Below are positions 40,719 through 53,685 of a stretch of 64,000 bases of DNA, in pieces. The DNA is from Paragordius varius (Eukaryota; Nematomorpha). The notes under the pieces are model-generated. The model was not told where the DNA came from. It made no database searches and saw nothing but the letters and a program-made list of their open reading frames with translations. A program made the translations under genes and the position numbers. How positions within the stretch are numbered: position 1 is the first letter of the stretch; each line of letters begins with the position of its first letter. The stretch is taken from contig OZ176053.1 of NCBI GenBank assembly GCA_964247055.1, forward strand, positions 4,650,001-4,714,000. The letters run 5' to 3'.

Positions 40719-43700
40719 ATGCTGCCTTTAGAATTAATTAATATATCCCAAAATTCGCATTCAAGTTTTTCATCCGATGATTCAAGCAGTAGTGGGAGTT
40801 CTCACAGTTACGGGCCATTACATTCACCCCTTCGCACACCTAGTCCACGGCGAAAAAGTCACCGATCATCCTTGATATCGGGTGTCAAGCTTGCCAGCGG
40901 CTTGCATCGGATTGATGAAACTCCCGGGGATATGAGCTGTATCATGAAGGTTATTGCTCCCAGAAGCCATCGTCAACGTGTATCACCCAATAGTCCTAGC
41001 ACAAAGCGACCACCCTCACCTATTCCTAATCGAAAAATTGTTACTGATAAAGTAAATTCTTGTGAATCAGCCACAAAGTTTATTTTTCCAACTCCCCCAA
41101 ATAAATCATTGGCTAAATTAATTTTAAAGCCCCGCGTTTCTCGTACACATTCTTTGGATAGTATAACAGAAGATTTTGGTGAATTTGATGAAAATTCTGA
41201 AGATGAATCAAAACATTACGACTCAGAAGAACAACTATCTATATCTACCTCCAAATCTGTTAACAATCATCATGCGTTTTTGCATAAACCTATTAATACC
41301 TCTAATAATAACAATAACAATGCAAAAAACAAGGTATGATCTTGTTTAAACATTATTTATACTTAACCCGATAATGATTGTTCTTATTTCAATGTTTAGC
41401 CAACATGCAGCGAATCTTCCACTATTCTCTTAAACGGGTCAAGTTGTGATGAAATGAAAAGTAAATTAGTTTTTATCTCGTGAAAAAAGTCCCAATTATG
41501 TTATATATAATATATTTATTTTTTGATTTAGTAAATCGTGATAAATCTTACTTCCTATGCACTATCCCGGTGACTTATTTTTCAAGCAGCCCCTTTGAAA
41601 GCAATGGGGCTTGTGGCTACAAAAATATTCAAATGTTAGTTTTGTCCATAAAGCAACTCTTAAACTCGTACAAAAAGGATGTTATAACCCCAGAATATTT
41701 GAAATCGCAACAATTTTATCCTCTCTTAGTTGGTAAGATTTATGGATAAAAACTTATTCTAAAATATATAAATTTTTATTCTATTATACTTATCACTAAT
41801 TAAAACATAATATAAACATATTAAATTTAAATGCAACTTATATAATTGTAATTTTTTACCAAATTATGTTACTATGTTAATTTGTGTGTGTATATATGTG
41901 TTGTTTTTATATATAATCAAGGTCTTACCAATTTAACTACTGCTTTTAATTGCACACCAATGTTGTATAAAAAATTATAATATATCGTATAACTAGCGAT
42001 GATAATTAAAACTAATATAAGTAATTTTAATTTAATTAGTATCATTTAATAATAATAAACATTGTTTTTGAACATTTTTATGTTAACTATTTTTCTATTT
42101 GTTTTAATTAGATGTTTCAAAACCCGCACCAGACATTGAATGTATACAGGAAATTATTGAAAGGGCCTGGTCTCAGGGTTGGGATGTCCCAGGATCTCAA
42201 CATTTTGAAAGCAAGTTAAGGGGAACTCATAAATGGATAGGCGCTACAGAAGTTTACACTTTTTTCTCGTACCTGGGCATCAGGTATTTAAATTTATATG
42301 GTTTATATATATATATATACATATATATTAGTAGAGATATTATTAACACATTTCTATAATATTATTAAAGAGTATGTTTTGTAGTTAAAACTAACTCTCT
42401 ACCTTTTTTATGTATTTGCACTATTACAATAAACGAAAACTCTAAATATTATGTTTAATCAAAGTTTAAAGACCTAATTCAATCAAAGTTAAAAGACTTG
42501 GCTGCTTTATAATTTTTTATTTACCATAACTTTTTAACATGTGTATACCGGACGGCTAAAATTTTACTTAGAAAGTCTAAAATCTGAAACATTCTTTTTG
42601 GATGAATCACCACATAGTTATTAACACATTTCAATTTCACCTTTTATATCTATTTGGTATAAAATATCCATTTAATATTTGTTTGATCAAATAACACTTT
42701 TTTAACGTATTTGTTTTATAATTATTTGAAAAAAGTACCTACCGATTTTGTAAAAAAATAATTTTATGCGCATAATAAAGCACCACACATCTATATTTAA
42801 TTTCGCTTGAAGCTACTCATTAAAATCGATTGATAGCTATATAATAATGTATTGATTATAAAAACAGCAATTAGCATAAAATAACTCGTATAATAATAAA
42901 AAATATTGTTAACTAAAAATATAATTGCAAGCGGTTAGATCTGTTAAAAAATATTTTCGGCAAGAAGGGTTTTTTTCACGCTGTGCGAACTTTTTTTCCA
43001 ATTTATTTTATCGATTCCCTAAAATTTTTTTAAGTACTTCAAAATTATTGTTATCAGAAATTTACCAATTTTAAAACAAAATATCGAAAAATTTATATAA
43101 TGACATACAAAAACATGGTTTAGGATGAAAAAATTTAAAAATTGGTTTGCTACATAATACACGGCAATTTCATTAAAACACAAACATCAAGTTTTTATGG
43201 GTTGTAATTAAATTCATTATAGTTCATGCAAACAAAAATTTTATATACATGCGTAATGAAAAAAGTTCGCCGGAATTACATATATTTTATATAGGTTAAA
43301 ATCTGACGCCTAAATCTAATATTTTTTTAATATTTTCAAACAATTACATCGAATGTCGTTATCGATGATTCTATTATTGCCAATAATCTTTCATGATCCT
43401 GATTGAAGAAAATAATATTATAAATTAACTTACGTTTTTTATCCTCTGTTGGCCACATTAACTTTTTGACGTCAACATTATTTTTTAAAAAGAATTTATA
43501 AATATCTATCCATGTGTCGTCAATTTTTTATAAATTAAGAAAAAATAGCGTGTGCATCGTTTTTCATGCATTTACTTTCATTTTCTACGTCGCTTAATAA
43601 AAGATTGAAGTTAAGCGTAAACGAATTATATTGAATTTCTAAATGTATAAAATTGGTAGTATTATAATAAAAATAAGGTATTATATTTTTTTAGTTATAT

Positions 43701-44347
43701 AAAAAATTAAAATATATTATTAATATCATTGTAATTATGGTTTTTTTTCAAATTTTCATAGATGCAATATTGTCGATTTTCATAAACCATCCAATGATCA
43801 AGGACAACACTCAGCTCTCCTTGAATGGATAAGTCAATACTTTTTGGGAAAGCATGATATGAACAGAATTATTTTACCATTTTATTTACAATACCAGGGT
43901 CACAGTTTTACCGTAATTGGCATTCGTGGCACAAAAACATCGTCTGATAAAAATGAAATCATAATTTTAGATCCTAACGATTGCACTAACTACTCTACTA
44001 CTCTTAATAAACATAAAAATCCAAGTATGGATGAATACCACAGGGAATTGGCGGAAGTTAATTCTAATTCACCGTTTAGTAATTTAATATTAATGAACAA
44101 TAAAGATTTAAGCTACAAATGTGTAAAGTATTTTTCATTGAAAGATTTGGTAGCATCCCAGTATCAAATTGTTCATTTTAACTTTGCGACCAAGGATAAT
44201 AATAAATTAACTGATCTTGAAAGCGATGAATCATCCATTACCAATTATAATGATATTATTGAAGATGCAGCAATAAAGTCCAGTGTATTTTTAAGTCAAG
44301 CAGAAAGGGAAATCACAAAGCAATTAAAATCTAGTCGTATACCATAA
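40719..44347 (+). CDS. ZUP1: ZUP1/ZUFSP-like deubiquitinase (peptidase C78)
   Basis: ZUP1 cleaves K63-linked ubi­quitin chains and is linked to genome stability. Exons are 40719-41333, 41400-41460, 41532-41732, 42112-42283 and 43762-44347, coding for about 544 residues. Introns are 66, 71, 378 and 1478 nt. The C78 catalytic parts are the cysteine in NGACGYKNIQML, then AWSQGWDVPG and GTHKWIGATEVYTFF, the NIVDFHKP block, the histidine in YQGHSFTVIG, and the aspartate in ILDPND. The C-terminus QLKSSRIP resembles the human end. The first 200 residues are serine-rich and basic with SPxR-like sites, an acidic patch and an asparagine run, and contain none of the zinc fingers of human ZUP1. An in-frame stop lies just upstream of the ATG. 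The second exon (61 nt) is the least certain. Confidence 0.92.
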
Positions 44348-44526
44348 ATATAATGTCAGAATTTATCTGATATGATGATGTATGAATAATTGCAAATCGA
44401 TACAATGAATTATATCTATTTATGTATTTATTTATTAGTTTATGCATAATAATTTAGATTTATATATTTTTAATATACATTTCTTATGCAAAGCCGGTGT
44501 TTTTTCGGTTATTATACCTTTATACC

Positions 44527-44557
<31 letters not shown>

Positions 44558-46269
44558 ATTTGGTAACATTTGTTAGTTGATCTCTTTACAATTGATTTTT
44601 TATGTTTGTATGATTAATGATAATTGTTCTTGTACGGATACTTATATACTATTGTTTAAAGAGTCATATAATTAGATAGTTTATATCCAAAAAATAAATA
44701 TCATATTAATTTATTTATATTTCAATGTCGGGCTCAAAATCAACGGTCGTACAAAATGGCCATAATATAGCATATATCGGAATTTCTTGTCATGTTGGCT
44801 TTCAATTCATTAAAAAAGTTTAATCATGCTCCCAAAAGTCGGAATAATTTAAAATATATTTTTGAGTGGATGCTTAATATTTTATTATAAATTATTTGGT
44901 GTATTTGAAAAGAGCAAAACAATGTAACTATTCAATTTTGTTTTTTGTACCGTTGAGATTAGCGTCTGTTGAAATAAACGCAGCCGGAAAGCTAATTTTT
45001 ATGAGATAATAGCTTTAAAATCAGTTGATTTTTTTAAAAAAATTAATTTTATCATTTCTTGAGGATAATTTATTTAAAGCTTGTATTAAAGTATACATGT
45101 AATTGAAAAAAATAGAAAAATGTAAAAACATTATATCCAATATTTAATACTACAGAAGATGTCCATTATTTCAGATCAGTCAAAGACTATGAAAGCCGCC
45201 AATTTTTACTTGAGTTGGTAACACAATTTAAATCAAGTAAAGATTAATGGCGAAAGAGTATCAAAATATAATCTTAAATTAAAATATATTTATATAATGA
45301 AAAGTTTTTTTTAAATAATTTCATTTTCTTTGGTTTTCTACCCCAATGTATTTTTATGACACTATCTTAAAAAATAGGTTTTATATGGGGCCCAATAATA
45401 TACTATGTTAAATTGTAAAAAATCCTGATCTCAATCTTTTTGCCGCCAAATATTTTTTTGGATTTTTTCTTTTATCAAAAATTATAAAAATATTTGTGAT
45501 CGAAAAATAAAACTGACTTTGAATGTTCTTTGACAGAAAATTGGGATGATTGTCAACATTGGCCGTCTGATTTAAATTGATTTATAGCCCAAATTGGTTT
45601 TAATAAATCTCTAGAAAGAATCTCTCTCTATGTTAAATGCCACCATATTAATACGTTCTTTGCTAATCGGTGAACCTCTGAGACTCGATTCCATCATGGT
45701 TCTAGTGTATATCGTTTATCACTTTAACTGTTAAATGCGATTCCAAACATAATATATAATACTAAACATTTCACGGGAAACGTTTAGTACATTGCCTTTA
45801 TTTATTTAACCGATTATGCTGGTGGCACTTCTAAAAAACTCCTGTATTCACCCCCACACGACTAAACACGATATGAGTAAACTTCTTCTATCGTCAGTCC
45901 AAAAAAGATCCCATATTTAATTAAACTGTATATCATTTTTTCAAGGAAATTTTCTGAATGTTTCATCCCTACAGACATCTATATATTAAATATGGAATGT
46001 CGGAGCTGAAGCAATTATCTGAGTATACGCTTATCTATAAAATAAACTTTTTTTACATTATAGATGCGTCTAAAGTACCGACTTTTTAAACAGAATTATA
46101 GATAAATATGGGCGATAATATGTACGGGAGCTTATATTGAATTACAATAAATTAAATTTGTTTCTGTATAACGATACTAAACTAAAAGGATGACTAAAAA
46201 CATGCACGAGATGGTACGACATTTTTATTTACACAGTGTCCACAAAAAAGTATTTTAATCAATTATATA
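44348..46269. other. AT-rich intergenic DNA
   Basis: Contains a TA microsatellite at about 44527-44551 and one candidate exon at 45156-45247. Nothing else was recognised. Confidence 0.4.
45156..45247 (+). other. Candidate terminal exon, gene unknown
   Basis: After an acceptor-like CTACAG, an open frame ends in TAA at 45245-45247. It reads DVHYFRSVKDYESRQFLLEL and then VTQFKSSKD. The composition is protein-like. A possible upstream piece near 44950-45005 reads PLRLASVEINAAGKLIFMR, but a splice donor between the two is not evident. No family was recognised. Confidence 0.3.
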
Positions 46270-46790
46270 TGTTCTAATAGGAAAATGTCAGGTTTACCAT
46301 GGTAGTTTTGGCCCTTACGGGTGATTTAAGAAAGATTTACACGTTTGTGGCAAGTGCTCCATATGAGGAAATGACAAAATTTGCGCATATGTATGAATTT
46401 TTTTTGGTGAAAGCTAAATGCTTCATTCCAAAATATCACAAAATATCATAAACATATTAAAAGTAAAAAAATATTTTTTTTAAAAAAATTTAAATCTTAC
46501 ATATGGGCTCCGAAAATATTTTGGCACCCGCCAAAATGGACAATTTTTTTAAAAACGCATAAAAACCGAGATTTTACGACAATATTTTTTAATATGTGGT
46601 AGACATTAAAAAAATATTTTCCGAAAAAATGGATAATTGCTTAAAATTTTAATTTATGGCAAAATTTTCGTAAAGCGAATTCAATGTTTTGAAGCATGGT
46701 GGAAACAGCTTAAAATCACCATAAGATATTATAAAAAGGCTTTTGCTATATAATTCCTGATAATGAACATTTCTATCACATCCGAACTTT
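46270..46790 (+). repeat. Dispersed foldback family A copy
   Basis: Matches 2770-2980 along its first half and contains GAAGCATGGTGGAAACAG near 46692. It lies just left of a LINE relic, with a related, partly inverted copy to the right of that relic. Confidence 0.6.
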
Positions 46791-46959
46791 TATCTAAAGG
46801 TTTGTTTGTTTGCTTTTAAATTTTGACTTTAAATCGTAAGGATTTTTTGTTGAGATGCAACTTGAATATAACTCAATATTTGTTAATGTAAATTTTAATT
46901 ATAAATATGACCTGGTAGAAATGTTCTGAATTATCTAATTACACAGATCCCCAAATGAC

Positions 46960-47640
46960 TCTGCATGGTAATGGGTCTACGCCAGGGCTGCGCTTTATCG
47001 CCTATTTTATTTAATGCATAATGAAAAACTTACCCGATACAGTCGGCAACATCGGAGGTTGTGATCTAATTTCTATTCAATTATGTAGACGATACGGTTA
47101 TCTTCACAGACAACCCAAGCTCATTATCGATGATACTGCAACATTTTATGAGTGTCAAAAATATGGTCTATACATTAATCTTTCAAAAACAAAAATATTG
47201 CAAAATACCGTTGCTAGCTTCAGTAAATAACTGGCATTCTACTGAAATAGGCAAAAGCTACACATATCTGTGACATAAGAATTGTACTCCCGAGATTAAA
47301 GACCAAAAGGTCACAAGTAATAATAATAAAATTTGGGCATCCTATGCAATTGTTCTCCAACTTTTCTTTACGAGAGTGAAGGTTTTAACCTAAGAACGGA
47401 TAATAAATTTCTTTGATGGGTGTGGAGAAAATCATTCAAAGAAAATGGACGAACAATATAACTACAAACACAATTTTAAATAAAATCTATACCAATATGC
47501 CAACGCTTGGAATGTCCATCCGCACTAATATCCTATTTTGGTCTTATAAGTCTCATTGGAATTGATGTGGAAAAGGTGTATGGTACACTTAAAAGGGGCC
47601 GAAAAAGAATAACGTGGATGGACATTATTCTAAAAAAGCT
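46960..47640 (+). pseudogene. Degenerate LINE reverse transcriptase fragment
   Basis: In shifting frames the plus strand shows GLRQGCALSPILFNA, then YVDDTVIFTDNP (the catalytic DD block), then GLYINLSKTKIL, and near 47585 LKRGRKRITWMD. This is the same order as in the RTE LINE at 17.7-19.5 kb (QGCCLSPYLFN, FADDTT, LNPNKTKIL, RGRPPMRWLD). Many stops and frameshifts show it is old. It is distinct enough to be another family or subfamily. Confidence 0.75.
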
Positions 47641-47729
47641 CAATGTTTTTATTTAAAAATAATCATCAAAAAATATATGATATAGTATATTTGAAAGCAA
47701 AAAATATTAAATAAAACTTGAATTTTTAG

Positions 47730-48470
47730 ATGTGGGCCCGGAAAGTCCCATTTGCTTTGTAAAATGGGTTAGCTCTCTTAAAATAAAAAAATCCCGAGAT
47801 TTCGCGATAAGTTATGCTAGATTATGGCATCAAAAAATCATATTTTTAAACATCTTTTGTTCAAAAATTTAATTTTTAGCGAAATTGATGCTGAATCTCA
47901 AAATTTGGATTTAAATATTCGGTCGTCTTCAAATTTAAGTATAAATTGTTTTTAAGAAAAACCAAAATTAAAAGCAAACGAATTTTCAAATTATAATTCT
48001 GATATAACAGAAACGTTAAGTTTCATCGAATTATGTAGAAAAAGTGTATTTATACCGTTTCCACCATGCTTCAAAATAAACTTGCCTCAGCGAAATTTTG
48101 GTACAAATTTAATTAGCAAATTATCCCTTTTTCGGAATCGTCAAAATGCATATTTTTATTACGCCTTGGCATTTTTATGTTTATTTTAAGATAACTAACC
48201 GAATTTAGGAAGGAAGAAAAAATTGAGACATAAATTTGAAAAATATTGTAGAGCTTGTTATATGTAGTTTATAATGTATTTACTAATATTTTTGGAGTAA
48301 AACATTTAGCTTTCGTTAAAAAAAGATTATTTTACAAAATGTACCAGAATTCCATTTTCTGATATAAAATTATTACCACAAAAGTGTAAATAACTTACTT
48401 AAATCACTCGTAAGGGCCAAAATCAAAAGCACGTAATCTTGATGCATTTATCACTCAAAATACATCAGGA
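47730..48470. repeat. Dispersed foldback family A copy
   Basis: The left part runs in the same direction as 38320 onward (ATCCCGAGATTTCGCGATAA, GCTAGATTATGGCATCAAAAA). The right part is inverted relative to 46270-46790 (CCGTTTCCACCATGCTTCAA, then GTAAGGGCCAAAATCAAAAG). Confidence 0.6.
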
Positions 48471-49470
48471 TATTTGTGGACAATATGAATAGTTTATGAT
48501 ATTACTTAGTGATATTTAATGGATCAAAGAACTTATACAAAAAAATTATATAGCAAAATGTAAGCAAAATTTTTACTTTTCTATCACAAAAGTGGTAACA
48601 TTCTTATCTCACTCCTAAGGCCTAAAATCGAAAGTCCATGAGAATCATGATATATTAATCAATCAAATATATTCCTCGGCATACTTCGTGTGTTTGCGTT
48701 ATAGTTAAGGTGACCAGATTTTTTGAAGGAAAAAGCGGGACAAATCAGAGAAAGGGGGGGCATGGAGGGGGTACGGCCAAAAATTTTTATACAAAAAATT
48801 TATTGTAATATTTATTTATTTTTAACACAAAAACATTATAAATATAAAAAATTTTATATTGGTTGGTTGAGTGAATGCGTTTTAGCAGATTGTCATAATT
48901 TTTTAAAATATTGTAGAAATCTTCACAAGAATTTGTCAAATTATGTATGACAGATAAAATGGCCTTTAAAGTTTTAACATTCAAATTTAATTTTTCCGAT
49001 GTCCCGACCTGATTTACTGTGGAAAAAACGCGCTCATTAGCAGCGTTGGTTCCAAGTAAAGATAGTGCAAATTCACAATTTTTAAAATATTATTTTATGG
49101 AACATAGTTTGTTTCAAAATGATGAAACATTTCTAACCATTTCTTTTCTACTGTATTTTTTTCTGTTTATAATTTAAGTTTTTCATTATTAATATATTTT
49201 ATAACTAATGATAATTCTGAAAAAAAGATTATTTTCTAAAAGGTTACTTTTTGGGAATTTTCGGGAGATGCAGATGTAACCAAATGATTTTTGAACATCG
49301 CACCAATTAAATTCTGGTTTTAATGATATCCAATAAAACAATTTCATTGAATAGCACCGTCCAGTCTTCCAAATGATCTACAGCTTGTATAAAACATTTT
49401 TATATGGTACAGGATACTTGGGGATAAATTAAGCCTTGTTTTTCTAACTTATTTATAATATTGCGGATGG

Positions 49471-50609
49471 TTACTGATAAAAATTATTTTCTAACCTTTC
49501 TTGACATTGGAATTTCCGGTTACTAACTTCATTGGCTACTTCGATTCCCGAATTTTTGTCACCTTCTATCAATTTAATAACATGTTGAAAGAGAGAAGCA
49601 TGATTATGTAGGAACTCTAACCATATTTTTGAAGAATCACTTTTAAAAAACTTTTCCAAAGTTTGTTCTGTGAAAAAAAAACGATTTTAAAGGATATTTT
49701 TAAAATTGTTTCTAGAGCTGGCAGAAGAGCTAACCAACGAGTTTTACAATATCCAAGCATTTTTTGATATTGAACTTCTGCATTTTCACAGAATTCTTTA
49801 AGCGTTTCAACTCGTGTGTATATAAAATTAGAAATATATATTAACAACTACATTTTTCACATCTAGGGATAACAAATCAGCAGCTGTTTGAATAGCGTTT
49901 GCGCTGCACACCCAACGTCAATAATGTTTTGATTAAGATTATCTGCTAATTTATGAAAATTATTTTTTGTTCCCCTCCTTGCTTTTCTACCGAAGTTGTA
50001 TTGGTGTTGTCAGCGCAATATGCGATGATTTTGTCATTATTTTTTTCAAGAATATTCATTATTGAAGTAAAAATTATGCTGGAATTTACACCGGGTAGAG
50101 AAATAAAATAAATTTTAATTAAACTCCGGTTTCTGGACCAATATATCGTATTAAAGTGGGAAATAATTTTGTTTCCTGATTTGATACATCAGTCAGCAAA
50201 TCTTTTTGTGTTTCAGAAAATGCATGTGACGAAAGGACATTGCATACAATGGCTTCAGCCTTTGAACGGGCACGAATAACCTGTGAGGTACATTCCATAG
50301 ATCTAAAGGAATGTTTGTAATTAACGGCGTGAAAAGACAAAACGCATTCGGCTAGTCCCAAATTTTTTTCTTCTTTTTCCAAAAGCGGTTTAAAATCGCC
50401 CATTTTGTAGATGATGCCGTCACATCTAAACATCGTTTATGTTTCTGTGTTTTCATATGCTTTGTAATATCATGCTTGCAGCCATGTGCTAGGGTGAATT
50501 CCCCCTCGCATAAAGAACATTTAACAAATGATTCGTTTTTCGTTTTTTTAATAAAAGGAAAATCTTTCATTAATTCATCGTTGAATTTACAACCTCTTTT
50601 TGTACTCAT
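49471..50609 (-). pseudogene. hAT transposase with N-terminal zinc finger, broken
   Basis: The start at 50609 reads MSTKRGCKFNDELMKDFPFI, followed by a CxxC...HxxxH finger (CSLCEGEFTLAHGCKHDITK). Next come a block reading SFRSMECTSQVIRARSKAEA, NQETKLFPTLIRYIGPETGV, then in other frames YCADNTNT, EFCENAEVQYQKMLGYCKTRWLA in part, and HNHASLFQHVIKLIEGD. The order fits SCAND3/ZBED-like hAT transposases. Several stops, frameshifts and a gap in the catalytic region make it inactive. Confidence 0.88.
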
Positions 50610-50639
50610 ATTTTTAAACTAATATAGGATAAAAAATAT

Positions 50640-50835
50640 AATATTGCCTTAATTTTCTGGAGTAAACGTATAAGCTACCGATTTGTTGTATTAATTTGTT
50701 TTTTTAATAATGTTGGCAGGTAATATAACTAAAATATTAGTATAAAAAAATATTTTATTACCTTAATTTTCTGGAGTAAACGTATAAGCTACCAATTTGT
50801 GGTATTTATTTGTATTTTGATAATGTTGGCAGTAG
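50640..50835. repeat. Tandem duplication inside the hAT element
   Basis: A unit of about 115 bp occurs twice. CCTTAATTTTCTGGAGTAAA and the following CGTATAAGCTACC appear near 50649 and again near 50763, both followed by AATGTTGGCAG. Confidence 0.8.
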
Positions 50836-51125
50836 GATTAGAAAGCAAAATGTATAATCATATGATATATGTTCGAAAAAATAAATATTTTAATTTAAAA
50901 ATAAAAAATCTCAATTTAAAATTAATATAGATTTTAAAGCTAACTAATGATAAAAAATTTAAACGGATAAATAAATTTTTTATAATAAATTTAAATGTAT
51001 TAAAAAAAAATTTTATAATCGTGAAAAAGCGGGACATTTCAAAAACGCAGCGGGACGCGGGACAAAGTGTGAGAAAGCGGGACTGTCCCGCCAAAAGCGG
51101 GACGTCTGGTCACCTTAGTTATAGT

Positions 51126-52606
51126 GCAATCTCGGCCGTTTTGCCTTAATTTTTAAAACCAATTTTAGTCCAATGAAGACTTTTGTCCACATCTAAAAGA
51201 TAAAATTATGACCACAAATTGTTTTGATTATAAATTTTATTATATTTCTGTTTTGAAATTGAATATATATCTTGTTCAAATCCTGGTCTATTGAAATCAA
51301 ATATCTATTTAAAAATAAAAAGTATTAAATCCATTACAAAAATTTTCATTTTATATTACAGTAAAAGGCGCCAAAAATATTTATAAAACATTGTTCATAC
51401 TTAATATTTTTTAACGTTTTTTGAAAAAATTAAATGCATGAACTAGAATATTGCATCTTACTTCTGTGTTTTTTTTTTCCGCCATGAATATTTCCTATTG
51501 TAATAAATAAATTAACTAGATTTTAAGCAATACAATCCAAAAAGCAATATTTTTCCAAGTTTATAAATTCTTTTTGATAGTAGTTGGATATAGAACTTTT
51601 TCTCATAGCTAAGATTTCTCAAAACTTTTTACCATATTTTAATATTTTTAATTAAAATAAACACATATATTCTAAAAGGAATCTCTCTCTATAATTGGTG
51701 GTTTCTGTTATCCCATTTTATAGTTGGGCTGGGGTATCTATTTGCCTCATTTAAAATAAGAATAAATTTGAGCTGATTATATTTTTAATGTAGAGCAATT
51801 GGCACGAGATTTTTGACCCCTAAACCACAACACCGAGAGAATCCTATGAATTTTCTCAACATAATATATACATTTTTAAATTTTTGCACCCCCGATTTTG
51901 TGACTGTGTATATGAACACTTGATCACATTTTCATTTCTTGCCTGTAATGATGTATTGGGGTAGTTTGATGTCCCAAAACCTTAAATAAATTACTGTTTT
52001 ATAAAGTTATTTTCGTTAAAATTTAAATATCAACCATTATTGTCCTATTTTATATGAAAAAATTATATTTTTCACATTCCAGAGTCTAAAATTGACACGC
52101 CAAAATATGATCAAAATAAATAGGTAATTTAAAATGATATATCAATTATTGCTACTAAAATATAGCCTAGAAACTTTATAAAGTTAATTTATTCACATTT
52201 TCTACCAAATTCACATTTTGCCTGTTAAATAGCGATTTAAAAAATGTGGGCGAAAAGTTTGAAATGAGGATTTTTTTACAATTTTACATTTTAAAATTTA
52301 AAGCATGCGCTTAAAATGTAATTAAAGCATATTTTTGGCAAAAAATTTCAATTTTTTTAGATATTTAAATCTTAAATCGATGAGGAATATAAATATAAAC
52401 ACACATTAAAAACTAACGAATTGAATTTGATATGATTCATTTGCCATAAAAGTTCTGATAACTTTTTAAGATCTGATAGCCTAAAAACCATATAAAAATC
52501 TATATTATTCTAACATCAGGATATTTTTTTACTATGTATACCCAAATAAAACTTTAATAACATTATATTTTATATTTAAGGTGTGAGGACTGCGGAGCTT
52601 CTTATA
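51126..52606. other. AT-rich intergenic DNA
   Basis: No gene is supported. Small MITE-like scraps may be present near 51725 and 51955 (GGGGTAGTTTGATGTCCC). Confidence 0.4.
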
Positions 52607-52610
52607 TTAA

Positions 52611-53110
52611 CACTTGGATAAAACACCATTTCAGTCCTTCGATTAAATTTGGGTAGTTGGATACTTCAGGCCTGTTTAAAATTAAATACTCTAAAAAATA
52701 TGGAAGGAATCTAAATCATGGCAAAACTTTGCACCTATACAACATTAATAAACCGAAATATGTATCAAAAATACTTAATATTACTTATTTTAATGTAAAA
52801 CCGGGTAAATATTTAGTCAACGTAACATATGGGCATTGGCTAAATAAAAAAATAATACAAAACCATGTTTTATTTCTATCAATTTTTGATATAGTTTAAA
52901 TAAACAATTAGCCTTAATTTTAACGTTAAAATCCAATAAACCGATATTTTTCAAAAAAATTTGTAAAATAAAAATGACATCCAAGTAGTTTGACATGGAA
53001 CCTTTTTTCCAAAACAAAATTTTATTGAAATATTTTGGCTTTTATTTAATTTTTATTTGGATAAAGACATAATTTTAAATTGGGACTACTTCCTTCAGTA
53101 GTAAAAATAT
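52611..53110 (+). mobile_element. TTAA MITE lacking its right tip
   Basis: Starts after TTAA at 52607-52610 with CACTTGGATAAAACACC and keeps the family's internal order up to TTCCTTCAGTAGT. There the next copy begins, so the right terminus has been lost or replaced. Confidence 0.75.
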
Positions 53111-53114
53111 TAAT

Positions 53115-53636
53115 TAAACACTTGGATACAGCATATTCTTTTCAGTCCTTCGATTCAAATTGGGGTAGTTAAAATTTTGCACATATATTACATCAATAAA
53201 CAAAAATACTTAAATTTTAATTACTTGATATTACTTAATTTAAGCTAAACCCGAAAGGTAAACATGACATGTGTGCAATGGTAAAATTGAAAAATAATAC
53301 AAAATAAACCGCTTTTTCTATTTCTATCAATGTCAGATCTAATTTAAATAAAAAATAGCTTTAATTTTATCCTTAAAATTAAATAGAGACAATATTTTGC
53401 AAAAATTTGCAAAATAAAATGGCGCGAAGTAGTTCATGGAACTTTTTTTTGAGAACAAAATTTTATTTCATATATTTTGGCATATTTTAGAAGTATAAAT
53501 TTAATTGGGATCATTTCCTTCAGTGGTTTTTTAAAAATCCTCACTTAAATTTAGTCTGGGGTATTTAAACTCAAATCTGAATCAAAGTGTCAAATTTAGT
53601 CTGGGGTATTTAGATACCCCAATTCGAATCGAAGTG
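53115..53636 (+). mobile_element. TTAA MITE with duplicated right end
   Basis: Starts ACACTTGGATACAGCATATTC and ends just before TTAA at 53637-53640. The right terminal block (AAATTTAGTCTGGGGTATTT) occurs twice in tandem, the first copy damaged. The BCL7 start codon is 50 bp downstream. Confidence 0.82.
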
Positions 53637-53685
53637 TTAAAAAGTTTTTAAATAAATACTGTGCATCTGTTGATCCGTATGCATT

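Larger units (their letters stand above)
48706..51117 (-). mobile_element. hAT transposon with perfect target duplication
   Basis: A 2.41-kb element flanked by identical 8-bp duplications GTTATAGT (48698-48705 and 51118-51125). The termini are TAAGGTGACCAGA and its inverse TCTGGTCACCTTA. Subterminal GCGGGAC motifs are repeated several times at the right end and once at the left. A broken transposase lies on the minus strand. Confidence 0.93.

Noticed and set aside
45600-45760. Short open frame starting MLNATILIRSLLIGEP
   Set aside because: It is under 40 codons, has no splice signals around it, and its composition is explained by AT-rich hydrophobic codons.
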